Positions 61,971 to 64,000 of a DNA stretch of 64,000 nucleotides are shown piece after piece. A program made the position numbers and the translations under genes. The stretch is taken from contig JADKBN010000019.1 of assembly GCA_016715065.1 (NCBI GenBank), positions 1-64,000 of the forward strand. Reading direction: 5' to 3'. How positions within the stretch are numbered: position 1 is the first letter of the stretch; each line of letters opens with the position of its first letter. Source of the stretch: Fibrobacterota bacterium. GTDB lineage: Bacteria; Fibrobacterota; Fibrobacteria; UBA5070. The notes beneath the pieces are model-generated. The model searched no databases. It was not told the origin of the DNA and worked only from the letters and a program-made list of their open reading frames with translations.

Positions 61971-63527
61971 ATGAACTGGTTCAAACGCATCAAGCTCGCC
62001 CCCAGGATCCTCCTCGCCCCCATCGGCGTGCTCGTGCTGTTTTCCGCCAGCGTGCTGGTGGTGGTGCGGCACCTGGGAACTGTGACAGAATCCGTCCAAC
62101 ACTACTCCCGGCTGTCCGGGATGGACCACCTGGCCCAATCCAGCAGCGCGGCCACCTACAAAGGGCTGTCGTGGGCCAACGCCGGATTTCCCGCCAAACG
62201 AATCGACAGTCTGTTCACCAGCAACCTGACCGAGCTGGACAGCCTCCAAAAGGCCCTCGCGCAACAATCCACCCAGGGCGATTCTGACCAGAGGGCGACC
62301 GCGAAGAAAGCCGACTCGCTCGTGCAGGAGTATCGCAAGGTGGTCGCGGAGATCCAGGAGATCGCCACCGGCGACATGGGATTCGCCAGCATGTATCTGG
62401 GAACGGCAGAAGAACGTTTCCGCGCGCTGGACACCACTGTCGGGCGGCAGATGGAAAGAAATCGCCTGCAAATGACGCGATCGCTCGAAACCACCATCTC
62501 GACGAGCCTTTGGAGCCTGGCCATCGGAGTCGCGCTGGGTGTGATCCTTTCCCTCCTGGTGGCCGCGCAGGTGGTCCGACAGATCGGTGGCGAGCCCGCC
62601 GAGGCCGTGGAGATCGTGCGCAAGATCGCCTCCGGCGACCTTTCCCAGCAGGTGGATTGCCGCAAGGGCGACACGACCAGCCTCTTGCACCACATGTCCG
62701 AAATGGTGTCCATGCTCCGCTCCGTCGCCTCGCGCATCCGCATTTCCGCCGACGCGGTGGCCTCCACTTCCGAGGAAATATCCAGCGCTTCGCAAGCCTT
62801 GTCGCAGGGGGCCACCGAACAGGCCGCCAGCGTCGAGGAAACTTCCTCCTCCGTGGAGGAAATCTCCTCGACAGTGGCCCAGAATGCGCACAACGCGAAG
62901 GTCACCGACGACATCGCCTCCAAGTCGGCCCAACAAGCCAGGGAATCCGGCGAAGCAGTCAAAGGCACGGTAGATGCCATGCGCCAGATAGCCTCGCGCA
63001 TCGGCATCATCGACGACATCGCCTACCAGACAAACCTCCTGGCCCTCAACGCCGCCATCGAAGCCGCGCGCGCAGGTGAACACGGCAGAGGGTTCGCGGT
63101 GGTGGCGGCCGAAGTCCGCCGCCTGGCCGAACGCAGCCAAGTCGCTGCCCAGGAGATCAGCACCGTGGCATCCAGTTCCGTGGCCATGTCCGAACAGGCC
63201 GGACGCCTTCTGGACGAGTTGGTTCCTTCCATCCGACGGACGGCAGATCTTGTCCAGGAGATCACCGCCGCCTCGCGGGAACAGTCGACCGGACTGGGGC
63301 AGATCAACACCTCCCTCACCCAGTTGGCCCAAACCACCCAAGGGGCGGCCTCCGCATCCGAACAGCTTTCATCCACCGCCGAAGAAATGAGCGCCCAAGC
63401 CCAGGGCATGCAGGAGGCCGTGCGGTGGTTCCAACTGCCCGCCGGATCCACGGCAGGAGCACCCGGTGCACACAGACCCACCAAGGCATCCGCACCCACA
63501 GGCAAGTTCCAGAAAAAGGCGAAGTGA
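61971..63527 (+). CDS. methyl-accepting chemotaxis protein (second of a duplicated pair)
   Basis: 518 residues. TM1 about 11-32 (LAPRILLAPIGVLVLFSASV), periplasmic helical domain 33-178, TM2 about 180-203, then HAMP and signalling domain with AYQTNLLALNAAIEAARAGE. The sensor half shares little with its neighbour, while the signalling half is nearly identical, so only the cytoplasmic part was copied or kept uniform. The tail is shorter. Followed by cheR. Confidence 0.92.
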   Translation: MNWFKRIKLAPRILLAPIGVLVLFSASVLVVVRHLGTVTESVQHYSRLSGMDHLAQSSSAATYKGLSWANAGFPAKRIDSLFTSNLTELDSLQKALAQQSTQGDSDQRATAKKADSLVQEYRKVVAEIQEIATGDMGFASMYLGTAEERFRALDTTVGRQMERNRLQMTRSLETTISTSLWSLAIGVALGVILSLLVAAQVVRQIGGEPAEAVEIVRKIASGDLSQQVDCRKGDTTSLLHHMSEMVSMLRSVASRIRISADAVASTSEEISSASQALSQGATEQAASVEETSSSVEEISSTVAQNAHNAKVTDDIASKSAQQARESGEAVKGTVDAMRQIASRIGIIDDIAYQTNLLALNAAIEAARAGEHGRGFAVVAAEVRRLAERSQVAAQEISTVASSSVAMSEQAGRLLDELVPSIRRTADLVQEITAASREQSTGLGQINTSLTQLAQTTQGAASASEQLSSTAEEMSAQAQGMQEAVRWFQLPAGSTAGAPGAHRPTKASAPTGKFQKKAK

Positions 63528-63563
63528 TCGTCCACACCACAAGGTCGATCGGACCAGCACGCC

Positions 63564-64000
63564 CATGAGCGGAAGTCCGTTTGCTCCAGATCCCCAGACG
63601 GGTTGGTCCAGCCGCCTGTCCAACGAGGAATTCCAGCTGTTTCGGAGCTTCTTCCTCGAGCGGATCGGCATGCATCTTCCCGACACAAAACAGATGCTGG
63701 TCGCCTCGCGATTGGGTCGGCGGATCGCCACCCTGGGGCTCAAGGGATTCGGAGAATACCACCGCCTGTTGCGGTCCGAAGAAGGACGCGAGGAGATCCA
63801 GCACGCGGTCGACCTCATCACCACCAACGAGACCTTCTTCTTCCGGGAACCAGAACACTTCCAAATCCTGGAAACCACGATCCTGCCCTCCTTTCCTGCA
63901 GGACAATTTCTGAAGGCCTGGTGCGCCGCAAGTTCCACTGGCGAGGAGCCCTACACCCTGGCCATGGTCCTCCACCACGCCCGGGGAAACGATCATTGGC
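63564..64000 (+). CDS. cheR: chemotaxis methyltransferase CheR (cluster B, cut by window end)
   Basis: Open frame from ATG 63564 to the window edge, 145 residues visible. Contains VDLITTNETFFFREPEHF and the SAM-binding WCAASSTGEEPYTLAMVL, aligning with residues 1-125 or so of the cluster A CheR. The N-terminal domain has LVASRLGRRIATLG. It continues beyond the window, so further adaptation genes such as cheB probably follow. Confidence 0.93.

Noticed and set aside
1..64000. tRNA/rRNA genes, CRISPR arrays, insertion sequences, prophage or toxin-antitoxin genes
   Set aside because: None was recognised on either strand while reading the window. A covariance-model search for small RNAs was not possible.

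Overview
The window is a GC-rich bacterial chromosome segment (about 60% G+C by eye). The best fit is a Fibrobacterota-type organism. Four very large secreted proteins carry the fibro-slime signature (GDDDVWVFI, LGGQHG, FDMFY.ERH) and end in FlgD-Ig-like C-terminal modules. The rest is housekeeping genes and two large chemosensory clusters of the multi-CheD/CheX type. No tRNA, rRNA, insertion sequence, CRISPR or prophage was recognised.

Region by region: (1) 1-23,545: a tandem array of four fibro-slime paralogs on the minus strand, separated by hairpin terminators. Copies 3 (2025 aa) and 4 (1657 aa) are intact. Copy 2 has an in-frame TGA and a +1 frameshift near its 3' end. Copy 1 has an intact 5' 2.9 kb followed by about 2 kb with many frame switches. 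Small C-terminal-domain-like sequences lie at the window start. (2) 23,701-31,797: a tightly overlapping minus-strand operon ribH-nusB-DUF2723-GT4-flippase-GT2-prepilin peptidase. It reads as a polyprenol-linked protein O-glycosylation route attached to housekeeping genes. rsmE is divergent. (3) 32,628-48,908: chemosensory cluster A, minus strand. Order of transcription is cheA, PAS-MCP, cheW, a split MCP (two ORFs), NIT-type MCP, a triad-less CheD, cheR, cheD, cheY, cheX-like, cheB and a receiver-ATPase. Two inverted-repeat elements sit inside it. A DnaQ-like exonuclease lies upstream. (4) 49,670-54,999: argJ, lysC, a TruC-like pseudouridine synthase, then a translationally coupled pair (a degenerate soluble MCP-like protein and an ODP-like diiron metallo-beta-lactamase-fold protein), then a TrmH-family methylase on the other strand. 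(5) 55,137-64,000: chemosensory cluster B, plus strand: cheY, sensorless membrane MCP, cheY, STAS protein, cheA, cheW, two MCPs, and a cheR cut by the window end.

How it may fit together: the two clusters have different CheA, CheW and receptor types, so two separate arrays are likely. Both CheA proteins contain paired LGE repeats resembling MshEN/GSPII_E-N modules between the phosphotransfer and dimerisation regions, so a second input into the kinases is possible. The ODP/MCP-like pair could feed oxygen or redox information into one of the arrays. The prepilin peptidase points to type IV pili or a type II-like system. The glycosylation operon and the giant exported adhesin-like proteins suggest investment in a surface or extracellular matrix. 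These links are inference from gene content and order.
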